NCBI GenBank assembly: GCA_946406195.1
Contig: CAMJJT010000024.1
Span: 1-34,412 of the forward strand
Source: an uncultured Bacteroidales bacterium
GTDB taxonomy: Bacteria > Bacteroidota > Bacteroidia > Bacteroidales > Paludibacteraceae
Length of the DNA stretch: 34,412 nucleotides
Reading direction: 5' to 3'
In this document: piece by piece, positions 14,403 through 22,301 of the stretch
Layout: each line of letters starts with the position of its first letter
Position numbering within the stretch: position 1 is the first letter of the stretch
Position numbers and translations under genes: made by a program
Notes under the pieces: model-generated
What the model saw: the letters and a program-made list of their open reading frames with translations, nothing else
Told to the model about the DNA's origin: nothing
Databases searched by the model: none

Positions 14403-17000
14403 TTAGAACGGTAAATCTGATTGCGTATCCTTCTGTCCGGACTGCGCGGCGGCAGAGTCGGCTTTGACCTTGCGTTGCTTCATCTCGTTCAGGTCGGCCG
14501 GCGAGACGAAGTACTCCGCATTAAAGATGAACGGACGGCATTGCTTGCTCTCCCGTGCCCAATAGACGGTGCCGACATCCTCCTTGGCGCCGTTGCGCTT
14601 ATCGTCCTCGGTAATACGCATGGCGAAGCGCACCTTGTGGCTGTCCTTGGACTTGGTCACGCCAGGCATGTCGGAGAGCAGATTGCGGATGTACTGCTGG
14701 TCCTTACGCGCTGCATCCGGTACATACTTCTGAATATAATCGGTATCGAACTCCAGCGTCATCGCGCCGGTATCCTTGAACATCTCTTCGAGGAACGACA
14801 TGAGCGAGCCTTCGAAGTTGGACGCAGTACCCGCCATCATGGTCGCGAGGTCGTCGTTATAGATGCGCTTGGGGTCGAACCACATGCGGCTGTTGTTTTC
14901 CCGTTGCGGGACGAACATCTGCTTGGAGTTGAACCGCTTCTGCAGGAAGTACAGGAATGCCGGTACTTCCTCCTCGATGAACTCCGAGTAGTTCTTAGTC
15001 TCATCGTCGCCTTCTATATGCTCTCCAGCCTCCGGCCATGGTGTCAGACGCATCACCCAGAAGCGTATCTCATCCTTGGCGATGAACACGGCCTTGCGCA
15101 CCTCGTTCGAGCACAACACGAACTTGAGGAACGACGGCACTTCCTGCTTATCCTTACCCTTCCGCTCGACGAGGATGGTGCGGGTGGTCGATAAGTACTT
15201 GAGCTTCTCGCCGACCGCCTTATTCTCGCCCAGGCACGACTCATCGATGCCGACAATCAGTTTGCCGGCAAGCATGGAGTTGAAGTTCGTATCGAGCAGG
15301 TTGTTATCGCCGATAACGGTATTGTTGCCGAAGATAGCCTTGAGCAGGTTAAGGAAGGAAGTCTTACCGGTAGCGCGGTCACGGCTGACTAGCATGATGA
15401 TTGGCAGGAACTCGCGAGGATAGAAGTACGCGATGGTGATCCAGTCCAGCAGCATCTCGTAGTAATGGAAGGTGTCCTCCGGATACTCTTTCGTGATCTG
15501 ACGCAGCAGCTTCTCGATGTGCGGCCACTTGCCCTGCACCGGTTTGGACGGCAGCGGCGAATAGATGTTGTAGAACCGGTAACCCATGCTGTTGATTATC
15601 TCACGGCTGAAATTGATATGGTCGGGTTCTACGGTGGTCGAGATGAAATGCTTGTACTTGTACAGCTTCTCCGAGGTGCCTTTGCCGCATTGCGCATTGA
15701 TGACCTTATCGGCGATGGTATAGAAATCCTGCACCGTGCCCGACTTGGCGCCCGGTATCGGTTTCTCCGTCACCAGCACTATCTCCGAGCCGATGGCGAC
15801 ATAGTCCTTGAGCGATTGGTCCAGCAGCTGCACCAGTTTCTTCTCGCTCTCCAGATAACGGTAAGTAGCGCCTTTGAAGCGAAACTCGTGATTCTTGATC
15901 TGCGGCTCCCACTCCTTATAGAACGCTTCCGGTGACTCCAGATGGAAGATGGTGCGGATGTTACCGTCGTTGCAGGTACGCAGGTTCTTCTTGACGAAAT
16001 AGATGCCGGTGCGTCCGGGATGATTGAGGTCGTCGGCAATCGCTTCGACCTCCGTCTTGTAGTGCTCATCGACAATCAGGTCGTCAAGGCCCTTGGGACT
16101 GTTGTTGACGATGATCTTCTCGCCGGTACGCTCGTCCTCTATCTCCTCGTCGTCCTGCATCTTATTGACATAGGCAAAGAACAGCTCGCAGGGATTGCCC
16201 TGGGCGTTCTTGAACTCCAGCAGCAAGTCCTTGAGGCGGAGCAGCGAGGACATGAACGACTGCGGACGCTTCGACAGGTCGGGCGTCTCTCGCCATGTCT
16301 CTTTGCCGCCGGTGCGCCACGGGTTGGTGCAATCGCCGTCGTACAGGATGATGATGTTATCCGGCTTGACGGTATTGAGGAACCGCACGATATCCGGATA
16401 GAGTTGCTTGGTCTTGCCGTCCTTGTAGAGCGTGACCGAACCGAGTCCGATGACTGCCATGTCATGAACAGAGGCAACCATCGCCTTCATGTAGCCCTCG
16501 GTGAGGATCACGGTCTCGATATGCTCGCCCTTCAGATACTTGCGGTACAGCTCCGGCGGGAAGAACGGGTATGTGCCTTTCTTCGTCTCGCCGCCCGGGT
16601 AACGGTACTTGCCGGCTTGCGAGTCGGATTTCTTGGCTTCCGCCCAGTTCGCCGGACTGAGACGCGTGATGAAGTAGAAATCCTCTACCTCACCGTCGCT
16701 GTACTTGGGCTGCTTATCTCGAGTGTACGAGATGAGCTTCCCGTCCAGGGTGTAGGGGTACATCCGGATGTTGTCATCCTGGTCGGACTGGAAGAGCGGC
16801 CACTGCGGTACCATCGTGCCTTCTCCGTTGTCGGCGAGGTAGAGGCGACCCATGCCGATCTTCTCGTCGAAGTCGTCCGGGTCGTGCCACTCTGCCGGCT
16901 TGTTATGCCACTTCAAGGGAAGCGACACCTGCTCACGGGTCAGACCGCACAGGTCAAACACCCGTTCCTGCAGGTAACTCTTTTTCTTCTCCTCGTCCAT
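14403..17000 (-). CDS. Toprim / SF3-type primase-helicase
   Basis: 865 residues. A Toprim-like domain carries ILTEGYMKA (Glu168) and YDGD (221-223). The C-terminal part has an SF3/D5-type ATPase: Walker A SRDRATGKT at 539-547, Walker B KLIVGIDES at 580-588, and sensor-like KFVLCSNE at 626-633. Family knowledge: such proteins prime and unwind DNA at phage or plasmid origins. The N-terminal region before Toprim (about 100 residues, with KWHNKPAEWHDPDDF) may help in DNA binding. It stands between a 101-residue gene and the glycosyltransferase-like gene, in the replication operon. Given this gene, the iteron-like array at 13508 might be its origin. Confidence 0.85.
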   Translation of the reverse strand: MDEEKKKSYLQERVFDLCGLTREQVSLPLKWHNKPAEWHDPDDFDEKIGMGRLYLADNGEGTMVPQWPLFQSDQDDNIRMYPYTLDGKLISYTRDKQPKYSDGEVEDFYFITRLSPANWAEAKKSDSQAGKYRYPGGETKKGTYPFFPPELYRKYLKGEHIETVILTEGYMKAMVASVHDMAVIGLGSVTLYKDGKTKQLYPDIVRFLNTVKPDNIIILYDGDCTNPWRTGGKETWRETPDLSKRPQSFMSSLLRLKDLLLEFKNAQGNPCELFFAYVNKMQDDEEIEDERTGEKIIVNNSPKGLDDLIVDEHYKTEVEAIADDLNHPGRTGIYFVKKNLRTCNDGNIRTIFHLESPEAFYKEWEPQIKNHEFRFKGATYRYLESEKKLVQLLDQSLKDYVAIGSEIVLVTEKPIPGAKSGTVQDFYTIADKVINAQCGKGTSEKLYKYKHFISTTVEPDHINFSREIINSMGYRFYNIYSPLPSKPVQGKWPHIEKLLRQITKEYPEDTFHYYEMLLDWITIAYFYPREFLPIIMLVSRDRATGKTSFLNLLKAIFGNNTVIGDNNLLDTNFNSMLAGKLIVGIDESCLGENKAVGEKLKYLSTTRTILVERKGKDKQEVPSFLKFVLCSNEVRKAVFIAKDEIRFWVMRLTPWPEAGEHIEGDDETKNYSEFIEEEVPAFLYFLQKRFNSKQMFVPQRENNSRMWFDPKRIYNDDLATMMAGTASNFEGSLMSFLEEMFKDTGAMTLEFDTDYIQKYVPDAARKDQQYIRNLLSDMPGVTKSKDSHKVRFAMRITEDDKRNGAKEDVGTVYWARESKQCRPFIFNAEYFVSPADLNEMKQRKVKADSAAAQSGQKDTQSDLPF

Positions 17001-17004
17001 GGCA

Positions 17005-17310
17005 TCATTGGATTTGGCAGTTCACTTCCCATGCGATATTCGTCATCGCATCCATATAGTCGAGGCCTTCGTTGTCCCTGACATCAATAAACACATCCGT
17101 AGTAAAGACATAGTCTCCCTGTTTGTTCCGGACGGTTGGCAGGAATGACACACGAACGAACTCTATGCCACTGATACTCCCACGGTTCTCTATCTTAGAC
17201 GCAACGGCCAGACCGTCATCACGACTACTGCACAACAAATGTGCTCTATACTCATTACCATCCGCTGTGTCCATCTTCGTAACGCACAGCAATTCTATTT
17301 TTCCCAACAT
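17005..17310 (-). CDS. Small phage protein of replication operon
   Basis: 101 residues (MLGKIELLCVTKMDTADGNEYR...). Predicted beta-rich with a VFIDVRDNEGLDYMDAMTN stretch. It ends 4 bp before the primase-helicase ATG, so it is probably co-translated. No known domain is seen; a replication accessory role is suggested by position only. Confidence 0.66.
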   Translation of the reverse strand: MLGKIELLCVTKMDTADGNEYRAHLLCSSRDDGLAVASKIENRGSISGIEFVRVSFLPTVRNKQGDYVFTTDVFIDVRDNEGLDYMDAMTNIAWEVNCQIQ

Positions 17311-17361
17311 ATTAGACTGATAAATGTGGGGACGGAGAGGGTGTCCGCCCCCGATTCTTAA

Positions 17362-17763
17362 TCACTGCCCAACCGTTCCCTCGTTGGTTTCGTTTTCCTT
17401 CAGATTGATGACGCTCTGCACGATCTCGTCGTGGTGCGACGCGCCCATCGTGTACCAGTACACCGCCATTTCGCGCTGGAAGCTGTTCTCCATCGCCTTG
17501 CGGTAACCGTCACGCCATTTCTCCAGTTCTTCCGGAGTCTTAATGCTCTTGATCATCGCTTCCATCTTCTTCTCAAACACCTCAACGAAGTGCTCGTAGT
17601 TCAGATTCACGGCGACGGTCATTGCAATCGCACCCAGCGGTTGCGCTTCGATTGCGTCACGCACCTCGGCAGGGGTGAACGCAGCGGCTTTCTCAATCTG
17701 TTTCTTAATGACCTGCTCCTCCTTGTGAGTGAGCGGTCGGATGTTTGATTTCTTCTTTACCAT
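17362..17763 (-). CDS. Helical phage protein, unknown
   Basis: 133 residues with a Lys-rich start (MVKKKSNIRPLTHKEEQVIKKQ) and long charged helices. The centre (VEVFEKKMEAMIKSIKTPEELEKWRDGYRKAMENS) is coiled-coil-like. It comes directly after the folded 17.78-18.13 kb block, so its expression may depend on that block. Function unknown. Confidence 0.66.
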   Translation of the reverse strand: MVKKKSNIRPLTHKEEQVIKKQIEKAAAFTPAEVRDAIEAQPLGAIAMTVAVNLNYEHFVEVFEKKMEAMIKSIKTPEELEKWRDGYRKAMENSFQREMAVYWYTMGASHHDEIVQSVINLKENETNEGTVGQ

Positions 17764-17779
17764 ACGCTTTTGCTTTTAG

Positions 17780-18131
17780 TTTAAGACGTTAATAATGTTA
17801 ATAGTTCACACTTTTGTGAAGTAGGCCAGGGTCAGCTGAACCTACCCCGTTTCGGGTGGCTATCCTCACGGACTGCCAGCCCCTTCAGTCTAATACCATG
17901 AAAAAATATCGCAACGTATTGCAATTAAGTTCACAACTCCGTGAACTTTGGTTAACAGAGGCGAGTCCGGGCTTTTCGGCTGCAGCCAAACTGAGGGTTT
18001 GACCGGTGGGCGACGCGAAACGCTGCGTGGCAGGGTTTTATCTCCGTTCACAGCGCCTTTGGGATTCCCACCCTTGGCAGCCTTATATCTCGCTCCGTCT
18101 TAATAGGAGCCTAACCTCTGTATGTCAATGA
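17780..18131. ncRNA. Gene-free, strongly folded block (structured RNA candidate)
   Basis: About 350 bp without a credible gene inside an otherwise gap-free operon. Inverted repeats include TTCACA/TGTGAA (17805-17820), GTAGG/CCTAC (17821-17845), CCCG/CGGG (17846-17856), GACTG/CAGTC (17871-17890), GCAA/TTGC (17911-17922), AAGTTCAC/GTGAACTT (17927-17948), the palindrome GGCTGCAGCC (17978-17987), CAAAC/GTTTG (17987-18001) and GCTCC/GGAGC (18092-18110). A long-range pair ACAGAGG (17955-17961) with CCTCTGT (18115-18121) would close the right half. The folded strand cannot be decided by eye; minus is likelier because both neighbours are minus. It may be a cis-regulator or a phage ncRNA processed from the early transcript. 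Confidence 0.45.
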
Positions 18132-18467
18132 TTACTTCACAGGTTCGAAGGACACTTCCTCCTCTTCCTTTTTGCCTTCCGGCTCCTCTTCCTTATCCCA
18201 TCCGGGGAAGCAACGGTCTAATTGCTCTCTCGTCACCTCTCCGGACTTAAGCACGGCATCAACCATCTCCGGATGCTTCTTGGCAAGTCTGCGGAACTCT
18301 CGGTTCTCGGCTTTGTCCACCGCTATGCTCAATTCGTGAGCGGCAGCCATTACCATCAGGTTTGCCGGACCTTCCGCGTTCTGGTCGATGAAAGCCGTCA
18401 GACGGCGTTTCAGATGTTCGATGTCGGCAACTATTGCCATACCTTCTCTAAATACTTCAATGTTCAT
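18132..18467 (-). CDS. Small helical phage protein, unknown
   Basis: 111 residues (MNIEVFREGMAIVADIEHLKRR...). It ends in a very acidic/basic mixed tail (DKEEEPEGKKEEEEVSFEPVK). It overlaps the Dam-type gene by 11 bp. No domain is recognised. Confidence 0.6.
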   Translation of the reverse strand: MNIEVFREGMAIVADIEHLKRRLTAFIDQNAEGPANLMVMAAAHELSIAVDKAENREFRRLAKKHPEMVDAVLKSGEVTREQLDRCFPGWDKEEEPEGKKEEEEVSFEPVK

Positions 18468-19320
18468 AATCGTATAGTTTTAATTGGTTGTTTTCAAAAT
18501 CGGTAGGAAGTTCGTAGTTAAATACGAGCAACTCCTCTTTCCGTCTCTTATTCGGGCCTTCCGACTTTATCCGCAGGTTGGCGACGGTCATCGGCATGTC
18601 CTTCCGGACGATGGTCCAATGATATCGCTCCGCCGCGTCGAGGATGAGGTCATTGGTGAAGGTGGATAGTATAAACTTACCTTCGAACCCGTCGGCCAGT
18701 ACATAAAGCAGCTCCGCAAAATCGGACTCACGATAGCCGTGATAGTGCTTCTGGTCGCTACCGATGTACGGCGGATCAATATAGGCGAACGTGTCCTTGC
18801 TGCTGCGCTCGATAATCATATCCACCGCATTGCGGCACGATATCTGTGTGTGCTTCAGCCGTTCAAACACCGCTTCCGTGAAAGCGTTTCGCTTGTTAGC
18901 TGCCACTACTCCGGAATGACTGCCTGCGGTACCCATATCCCATTTCCAGCCGCCGTATGGCGTCGCATTGAAAGCGTAATTGCAGCACACCCATGTTGCC
19001 CATGCCCTCTCGATGTCATTAGCCGGCCAGAAGCCATTCCAAATAGACTTAGCCTGCAGGAACAGAGCTTCGCTGAATAGCGTGGACTGGATCCTGCTGT
19101 TCAACTCTTGGAATGAGCGCTCGTCCTGGCACACCCGGAAGAACGTGACGATGTTGTCGTTGATATCGTTTATCGCCTCCAGATAAGACGGCTCCTTGGC
19201 GAAGAACACCGCACCACCGCCGAAGAAAGGCTCTATATAAACCCTATGCTCCGGTATCATCGGCAGTATGGTCTTGACCAAACGCTGCTTCCCTCCGTAA
19301 TATGTTAATGGAGTCTTCAT
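18457..19320 (-). CDS. dam: Dam-type DNA N6-adenine methyltransferase
   Basis: 287 residues from ATG 19320 (MKTPLTYYGGKQRLVKTILP). The motifs fit the D12 class: SAM-binding PFFGGG at 31-36, target/specificity region in the middle, and catalytic DPPY at 182-185. YYGGK at the start is also typical for this family. The enzyme transfers a methyl group from SAM to adenine N6, usually in a short palindrome such as GATC, though the site cannot be read from the sequence. As an orphan phage methylase it would protect phage DNA from restriction or affect its own regulation. No restriction partner is next to it. Confidence 0.88.
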   Translation of the reverse strand: MKTPLTYYGGKQRLVKTILPMIPEHRVYIEPFFGGGAVFFAKEPSYLEAINDINDNIVTFFRVCQDERSFQELNSRIQSTLFSEALFLQAKSIWNGFWPANDIERAWATWVCCNYAFNATPYGGWKWDMGTAGSHSGVVAANKRNAFTEAVFERLKHTQISCRNAVDMIIERSSKDTFAYIDPPYIGSDQKHYHGYRESDFAELLYVLADGFEGKFILSTFTNDLILDAAERYHWTIVRKDMPMTVANLRIKSEGPNKRRKEELLVFNYELPTDFENNQLKLYDYEH

Positions 19321-19325
19321 ATTCT

Positions 19326-19634
19326 TCAAAGATCAATTCGTTTCACTTGTATCGTCTTGCTCGATACTTTTCCTTTCGCCGGCATAAACGCTTTCACATC
19401 CAAATGGTCAACACCGTAGTACCAAAACCATGCTTCTGTGTAGGCCTCCACCCAGACTGTGTCTTGAGCAATCTTGAGTATCTCATAATATGCCCGCTCC
19501 ATATCGTTCTTTGGATCGGGGAAGGACTGCTTGCGTGCCAAGTCTCTATTCCGAAGAAAGAACCTATGCCCTGCCCAGAACACGCACTTTTGGAAGTAAT
19601 ACTCCCGGAGACGCTTACGTTCTGCCTTTCTCAT
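19326..19634 (-). CDS. Small phage protein rich in aromatic residues
   Basis: 102 residues (MRKAERKRLREYYFQKCVFW...). The centre reads AYTEAWFWYYGVDHLDVKAF. It overlaps the upstream gene by 4 bp and ends 5 bp before the Dam-type ATG. It may bind nucleic acid through its basic start, but there is no defined motif. Confidence 0.6.
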   Translation of the reverse strand: MRKAERKRLREYYFQKCVFWAGHRFFLRNRDLARKQSFPDPKNDMERAYYEILKIAQDTVWVEAYTEAWFWYYGVDHLDVKAFMPAKGKVSSKTIQVKRIDL

Positions 19635-19954
19635 ATCATCTGCGGTATATGTAAGGGCTCCAAAGCCCCCTCTAATTTCATAATCACTACTTTCATCATG
19701 TAGTCAAGTAGCATAGGGTCGATGCAGACCAACTCTTGCATACTGACAAACTGATCAACACGGTACCCATTCCTGCGTATCTCCACCTTGATAGCACTGT
19801 GTTCCGGCAGCTCTGTCACCCATACATCGCCTCCGGTTGGATGCCTCAGATGCTGTGCCTCTGGGTTTGTCGACGCGCTCTCGGTGTAGTACCCAAGCTT
19901 GTATAAACCTTCCAGAGCCCGATGATACGCTGTGCTAAATGTTCCCACGCTCAT
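19631..19954 (-). CDS. Small phage protein, unknown
   Basis: 107 residues (MSVGTFSTAYHRALEGLYKLGYY...). An N-terminal helix precedes a beta-rich middle (GGDVWVTELPEHSAIKVEIRRNGYRV). Overlaps both neighbours by 4 bp, the usual coupling in this operon. No family is recognised. Confidence 0.6.
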   Translation of the reverse strand: MSVGTFSTAYHRALEGLYKLGYYTESASTNPEAQHLRHPTGGDVWVTELPEHSAIKVEIRRNGYRVDQFVSMQELVCIDPMLLDYMMKVVIMKLEGALEPLHIPQMI

Positions 19955-20247
19955 TGCTTTGCTCGATCAGATAGTAATGCCGACGTCATGTTCCATGCCC
20001 TCACAAAGAGACTGATATTCTTCGCTAGCATCTTCATAAAGTCCGCTTCCAGTCTATCCGGGCATTTGTCGATTAACGAATGTAGCAGTAACCGAGCCGA
20101 GTATTGGAAGAGTGCCAGAGGGAAGACGCGCCGCGTGTCCTCATCGGAACCCTCACCCATTTTAGAGTCTATATACTCTTCAACATGCGCCTTGAGATCT
20201 TCTGCTTGCTGCTCAAGGACTTTATCGAATTCTTCTTTCGTTAACAT
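19951..20247 (-). CDS. Small helical phage protein, unknown
   Basis: 98 residues (MLTKEEFDKVLEQQAEDLKAHVEEYIDSK...), helical and acidic at the start, ending in SDRAKQ. It lies 2 bp behind the wHTH gene. A regulator or assembly aid is possible. Confidence 0.6.
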   Translation of the reverse strand: MLTKEEFDKVLEQQAEDLKAHVEEYIDSKMGEGSDEDTRRVFPLALFQYSARLLLHSLIDKCPDRLEADFMKMLAKNISLFVRAWNMTSALLSDRAKQ

Positions 20248-20249
20248 AA

Positions 20250-20477
20250 TTATCGAATGTAATAAGTTGGTTGGTTAATAGCCGGTCGGATGATGATCTC
20301 ATCCTCTGCGGCCAACTGATTCAAATGCCGGATGATGGCGGAGCGGTTCACGTCGGGAATGATTGCGGCCACCTCATCGAGTGTCACGCACTCCGGATAA
20401 CGGTGTCCGACCCTCCGTATCCGTATCGCTGCCTCCACTGCTCGCAGCACTACCTCTTTCTGTCCTTCCTCGGTCAT
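20250..20477 (-). CDS. Winged-helix DNA-binding protein
   Basis: 75 residues. The sequence CVTLDEVAAIIPDVNRSAIIRHLNQLAAEDEIIIRP fits helix-turn-helix (LDEVAAII-PDVNRSAIIRHLNQL) followed by a short wing (DEIIIRPAINQPTYYIR). This layout is typical of small transcription regulators. It overlaps the ASCH gene by 4 bp. It could switch phage genes, for example through one of the phased repeat arrays; target unknown. Confidence 0.66.
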   Translation of the reverse strand: MTEEGQKEVVLRAVEAAIRIRRVGHRYPECVTLDEVAAIIPDVNRSAIIRHLNQLAAEDEIIIRPAINQPTYYIR

Positions 20478-20887
20478 AATACTTTGTCCCCTAATTGAAT
20501 GACGAAATACGGTTTGCCTCGCTCGGCTCCCCAGTCCTCGCGACCGTAACCAATCCGGATGCCGTCACATTGGACGAGCATGGTAGTTGGCGAGAACCGA
20601 CCGCGATGGAAGATCACGTAATCGTAAGGAAAGGCGACGAACTTCTTGCATAATACACACTCCTTAGGATTGAATGCGAACTCGTCACATCCTTTATAAC
20701 AACCCTGTTCAAGATTCAAGTGCCAATCCAGATACAAGCGTTTGAAGTAAAACTGCTTCAACTCCCGGTACTCTTCCTTCTTGCGACCGGCTTCGATCTC
20801 GTCGTACCAGTGGTAGGTGAGCGACAGGTCGAGCACTCTCGCTTCCGGATGCTCCTTCAGGAACTGCTGTATTGCTGCGCTGATCAT
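20474..20887 (-). CDS. ASCH-domain protein
   Basis: 137 residues. DLSLTYHWYDEIEAGRKKEEYRE near residues 19-41 has the (L)xLxxxWxxxIxxGxKxxExR pattern of ASCH/PUA-like domains, and the C-terminal half has YDYVIFHRGR and PYFVIQLGDKVL strands. Family knowledge: ASCH domains bind RNA or modified nucleotides and are common in phages. Two Cys near residues 76-79 (ECVLCKK) may bind metal. It sits in the early operon next to the wHTH gene. Confidence 0.72.
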   Translation of the reverse strand: MISAAIQQFLKEHPEARVLDLSLTYHWYDEIEAGRKKEEYRELKQFYFKRLYLDWHLNLEQGCYKGCDEFAFNPKECVLCKKFVAFPYDYVIFHRGRFSPTTMLVQCDGIRIGYGREDWGAERGKPYFVIQLGDKVL

Positions 20888-21102
20888 GACTTGCTCCTGA
20901 TTACGTTAGTTAATACCGATACCCACAGAACCAGGCAAAACGCTGCAAAAATGATTTCACCCCAATTCTTCCGGAGAATAGACGTCACTAGCAACCCAAC
21001 ACAAAGGATTAGCTCTATAATACTGACATAAATCAGAAACTCAAGCTCTATCTCATTTCTTGACTTCCAGAACGACCGCCATAATCTTACTATCTGTTTC
21101 AT
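20884..21102 (-). CDS. Two-span small membrane protein
   Basis: 72 residues from ATG 21102 (MKQIVRLWRSFWKSRNEIELEF); an ATG at 21120 would add six residues and overlap the upstream gene by 17 bp, so both are possible. Two hydrophobic segments follow (FLIYVSIIELILCVGLLVTSIL and IIFAAFCLVLWVSVL), separated by RKNWGE. Early phage genes of this type are often superinfection-exclusion or host-takeover proteins, but there is no direct evidence here. Confidence 0.6.
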   Translation of the reverse strand: MKQIVRLWRSFWKSRNEIELEFLIYVSIIELILCVGLLVTSILRKNWGEIIFAAFCLVLWVSVLTNVIRSKS

Positions 21103-21103
21103 A

Positions 21104-21535
21104 TCACCACACCCCTTCATTAACAGCTAAGTCAAAGTTAATAGCGCAGTGGCTGCAGAGGATCTTGCGTCTGTCTATCCACCAGCACGGGCCAACATCC
21201 ACATGAACACAAGCGTTGTCTTCCTTGCAGCCACAAACGGCACATGTGCCCGGCTTCGGCATGTCGTCGCTGATCATGATGTACAGGATGGGTGTCCCGG
21301 TCATTGTCTGGATAGTGAACACACGCTCCATGACGCTCATTTCGTGCTCCACCCAAAAGTACCGGCGCAACTTATCATAGTAATCAAAGTCCTGCAAGTA
21401 CTGATTGATAGCAGTCTTGACCTGCTCCAACTTCTCGTCCGGCAGTTCCACTTCCCTCTCGACGGGCAGGTTAGCCAGCATCCGTAGCGCCCATACCGGA
21501 TGCTTCGACGGAATTATGTTCGCTGTGACTATCAT
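21104..21535 (-). CDS. Phage protein with C-terminal Cys cluster
   Basis: 143 residues. The C-terminus has CAVCGCKEDNACVHVDVGPCWWIDRRKILCSHC: four to six Cys with WID and LCSHC, a zinc-binding pattern often found in small phage proteins. The N-terminal half is helical (LPDEKLEQVKTAINQYLQDFDYYDKLRRYFWVEHEM). It may be a zinc-ribbon DNA- or protein-binding factor. Confidence 0.66.
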   Translation of the reverse strand: MIVTANIIPSKHPVWALRMLANLPVEREVELPDEKLEQVKTAINQYLQDFDYYDKLRRYFWVEHEMSVMERVFTIQTMTGTPILYIMISDDMPKPGTCAVCGCKEDNACVHVDVGPCWWIDRRKILCSHCAINFDLAVNEGVW

Positions 21536-21807
21536 GCTTTACCTCCTTCCGCTCGTCTTTCCAGAACTAAACAACTCTCTGCCCATATCCTTCCGGATAG
21601 ACCGTCGCAGATGTCGTCTATATAATGATATCGCTTTTCAGGGTCGCGGTGTACATCCAAGACCCGTTCGCCCATCCAATCTACAAAAGCATCCTCGACA
21701 ACCTTCTGAGCGTCCTCAGGCTCAAGGTCTTCGGTGAAGACGAAATCCTGTATCAAGCCGACCAACTGGTCGCGCAACTCTTCTTGCTTCTGCTTATCCA
21801 TAATCAT
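21532..21807 (-). CDS. Small acidic phage protein
   Basis: 91 residues (MIMDKQKQEELRDQLVGLIQDF...). Helical and acidic, with FVDWMGERVLDVHRDPEKRYHYIDDICDG in the centre. A second ATG two codons on may be the real start. It overlaps both neighbours by 4 bp. Confidence 0.6.
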   Translation of the reverse strand: MIMDKQKQEELRDQLVGLIQDFVFTEDLEPEDAQKVVEDAFVDWMGERVLDVHRDPEKRYHYIDDICDGLSGRIWAESCLVLERRAEGGKA

Positions 21808-21950
21808 TTGTTGCGTGGCTTTTTAATGTAATACACTACTTCAAAGTAACCGCCTTCTGTAGCCTCCCAACCGATGGAAACCTTTGCGGCGTTGGTGGAG
21901 CGAGCCATCTTCGACATCTGCTCCTGCACTTCCTCAATCGTTGCTGCCAT
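21804..21950 (-). CDS. Very small phage protein (48 aa)
   Basis: Frame from ATG 21950: MAATIEEVQEQMSKMARSTN..., ending YYIKKPRNK. Its stop overlaps the next ATG by 4 bp (ATGA) and its start lies within the 52-residue gene upstream (17-bp overlap), filling a place in the operon that would otherwise be empty. The tight packing is the main support. Confidence 0.55.
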   Translation of the reverse strand: MAATIEEVQEQMSKMARSTNAAKVSIGWEATEGGYFEVVYYIKKPRNK

Positions 21951-22092
21951 AACCTAAATCTATTATATTCATTTTCGGGTAGTCCTTCGACACAATAAGA
22001 ATGTTCTTACCGAGCGAGTGAGCTAACTCAACCATCCGCTCGAAGGCAAGTTCCTTGCCGCAGTTCCTACCCCCAACAACTATCATGTTCAT
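21934..22092 (-). CDS. Very small phage protein (52 aa) with P-loop-like start
   Basis: Frame from ATG 22092: MNMIVVGGRNCGKELAFERM..., ending IIDLGYGSND. VVGGRNCGKE imitates a Walker A loop (GxxxxGK) but has Glu in place of Ser/Thr and no Walker B follows, so an ATPase is unlikely on its own. It overlaps the upstream gene by 4 bp (ATGA). It could be a remnant of a larger ATPase or a small Rossmann-like protein. Confidence 0.55.
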   Translation of the reverse strand: MNMIVVGGRNCGKELAFERMVELAHSLGKNILIVSKDYPKMNIIDLGYGSND

Positions 22093-22301
22093 ACAACCTC
22101 CTTATCAGGTACATACTGCTTTATCTCCCGCAGATACGGCTTGATGTCCGTACAACCTACGCGCTGCATGTTCATAATCAGATGATCCTTCTCCTTCTCC
22201 GCTTCGGTTCTGTCGAAGTAACTCAGCGTCTGAGACATATCGAGCATCCCATCCGGAGTCTTGAAGTCAATATCATAATGCCATCTACTTACCGCTGCCA
22301 T
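22089..22301 (-). CDS. Small phage protein
   Basis: 70 residues from ATG 22301 (MAAVSRWHYDIDFKTPDGML...). This start leaves a 17-bp overlap with the gene upstream; longer versions would read deep into it. The end (DKEVV) overlaps the following ATG by 4 bp. It seems to be a beta-alpha protein with SYFDRTEAEKEKDHLI. No family known. Confidence 0.58.
   Translation of the reverse strand: MAAVSRWHYDIDFKTPDGMLDMSQTLSYFDRTEAEKEKDHLIMNMQRVGCTDIKPYLREIKQYVPDKEVV

Noticed and set aside
15942..17081. Plus-strand open frame of 379 codons
   Set aside because: It is fully opposite the primase-helicase, whose Toprim motifs are on minus. No start context and no family resemblance.
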